Positions 6,215 through 6,573 of a stretch of 6,573 bases of DNA are shown here, piece after piece. Source of the DNA: Rubrobacter sp. (GTDB lineage: Bacteria > Actinomycetota > Rubrobacteria > Rubrobacterales > Rubrobacteraceae); NCBI GenBank assembly GCA_013815575.1, contig JACDFX010000101.1:1-6573 (forward strand), read 5' to 3'. The position numbers were made by a program, and so were the translations under genes. Under the pieces are notes generated by a model, which was given only the letters and a program-made list of their open reading frames with translations, made no database searches and was not told where the DNA came from. Each line of letters starts with the position of its first letter. The first letter of the stretch is position 1.

Positions 6215-6573
6215 CTAGCTCCCCTGCGCACCGCAAGGGTGAGGGTGCAACCGGCGCGAGGTGGACCACGCCGCCAAGAGCATCAACGCCCCGTGCTCGA
6301 CAACCGTCAAGGCCCGGGCGTGGTGCGAGCGGTCCCAGTAGGAGACCGGGCTTCGGAAGCGCCGACCCGAGACAGGCCACAGGACCGGACGCGCATCATC
6401 CGCGTGGGTGAGCGCGTCGGCGAGCACGTGCCCCGCCCAGCCCATCAAAAACGCGGACAACGGCCCGCGCAGACCGGGCGACCGGGAGACTAGGGCCAGG
6501 ACCCCGACGGGCAGCGCCGAGTGGAGGGCCGCGTCGGGGCTGGCGAAGAGGCGTCGCGAGCACACCCTTGCAC
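6215..6573 (-). CDS. Partial paralogue of the adjacent YdjM/DUF457-like membrane protein
   Basis: The frame is open to the window edge, so the gene enters from beyond base 6573, and 118 residues are visible. It aligns with the downstream gene from about its residue 60 onward: shared LHSA followed by a PV pair, GW-x-GH with the Asp and THxDD cluster, RP followed by WPVS, SP followed by SY, and an HG-x-LML region near the end. By comparison about 60 N-terminal residues are missing from the window. A GTG at 6563-6565 could be mistaken for the start, but it lies inside the region matching the paralogue and lacks the N-terminal SHAFF and FPD motifs. All C-terminal His/Asp positions of the paralogue are kept, so it does not look decayed. 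Confidence 0.72.
   Translation of the reverse strand, partial: ARVCSRRLFASPDAALHSALPVGVLALVSRSPGLRGPLSAFLMGWAGHVLADALTHADDARPVLWPVSGRRFRSPVSYWDRSHHARALTVVEHGALMLLAAWSTSRRLHPHPCGAQGS

Noticed and set aside
6206..6217. A TAGGCT six bases before the ATG at 6205 as a second leaderless promoter
   Set aside because: The TAG is the stop codon of the upstream paralogue, which supplies the TA by itself. There is no TGn extension or -35, and the nine-base gap fits an operon better.
5660..6493. A 277-codon plus-strand frame over the last two genes
   Set aside because: Its product is Arg/Pro/Glu-rich without any domain, while the minus-strand frames here give two membrane proteins that align with each other. 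It is a shadow frame.

Overview
The base composition is high-GC, with strong G/C preference at third codon positions and TTG/GTG starts on several genes. Together with the style of the proteins, this suggests a high-GC actinobacterium, possibly Rubrobacter-like. That placement is inference, because no taxonomic marker is present. The window is densely coding: no gene-free stretch exceeds about 140 bases, and no tRNA, rRNA, CRISPR array, IS element or phage gene was seen.

Layout. Bases 1-137 are a leader region with a possible 35-codon ORF. Bases 138-3034 (+) are a compact three-gene transport operon: a lipoprotein solute-binding protein closely resembling E. coli YnjB, then two overlapping six-helix permeases that together correspond to the single fused permease YnjC. 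Bases 3067-3675 (-) encode a CDP-alcohol phosphatidyltransferase resembling YnjF, convergent with the permeases. A 110-base divergent intergenic region separates it from 3786-4547 (+), a TVP38/TMEM64 (VTT domain, DedA superfamily) membrane protein of the YdjX/YdjZ kind. This is followed at 4590-5621 (+) by a full-length ABC ATPase with a C-terminal TOBE domain. Bases 5633-6205 and 6215-6573 (both -) are two tandem paralogous membrane proteins with conserved His/Asp residues, resembling the YdjM/DUF457 putative metal-dependent hydrolases. The upstream copy is cut by the window edge.

How the genes fit together. The binding protein, two permeases and ATPase make a complete ABC importer. Its closest recognisable relative is the uncharacterised YnjBCD system. 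In E. coli, as I recall, ynjBCD lies in the ydjXYZ-ynjABCDEF cluster, which also carries TVP38-family genes and the CDP-alcohol phosphatidyltransferase ynjF. The same three ingredients (YnjB-type importer, VTT protein, YnjF-type lipid synthase) occur here in a different order and orientation, with a split permease and a different kind of ATPase. Persistence of this set after rearrangement in a distant organism argues for a shared function. A plausible inference is uptake of a polar alcohol or phospho-alcohol head group, its attachment to a lipid by the YnjF-like enzyme, and lipid movement across the membrane by the VTT protein. The sequence does not identify the substrate.
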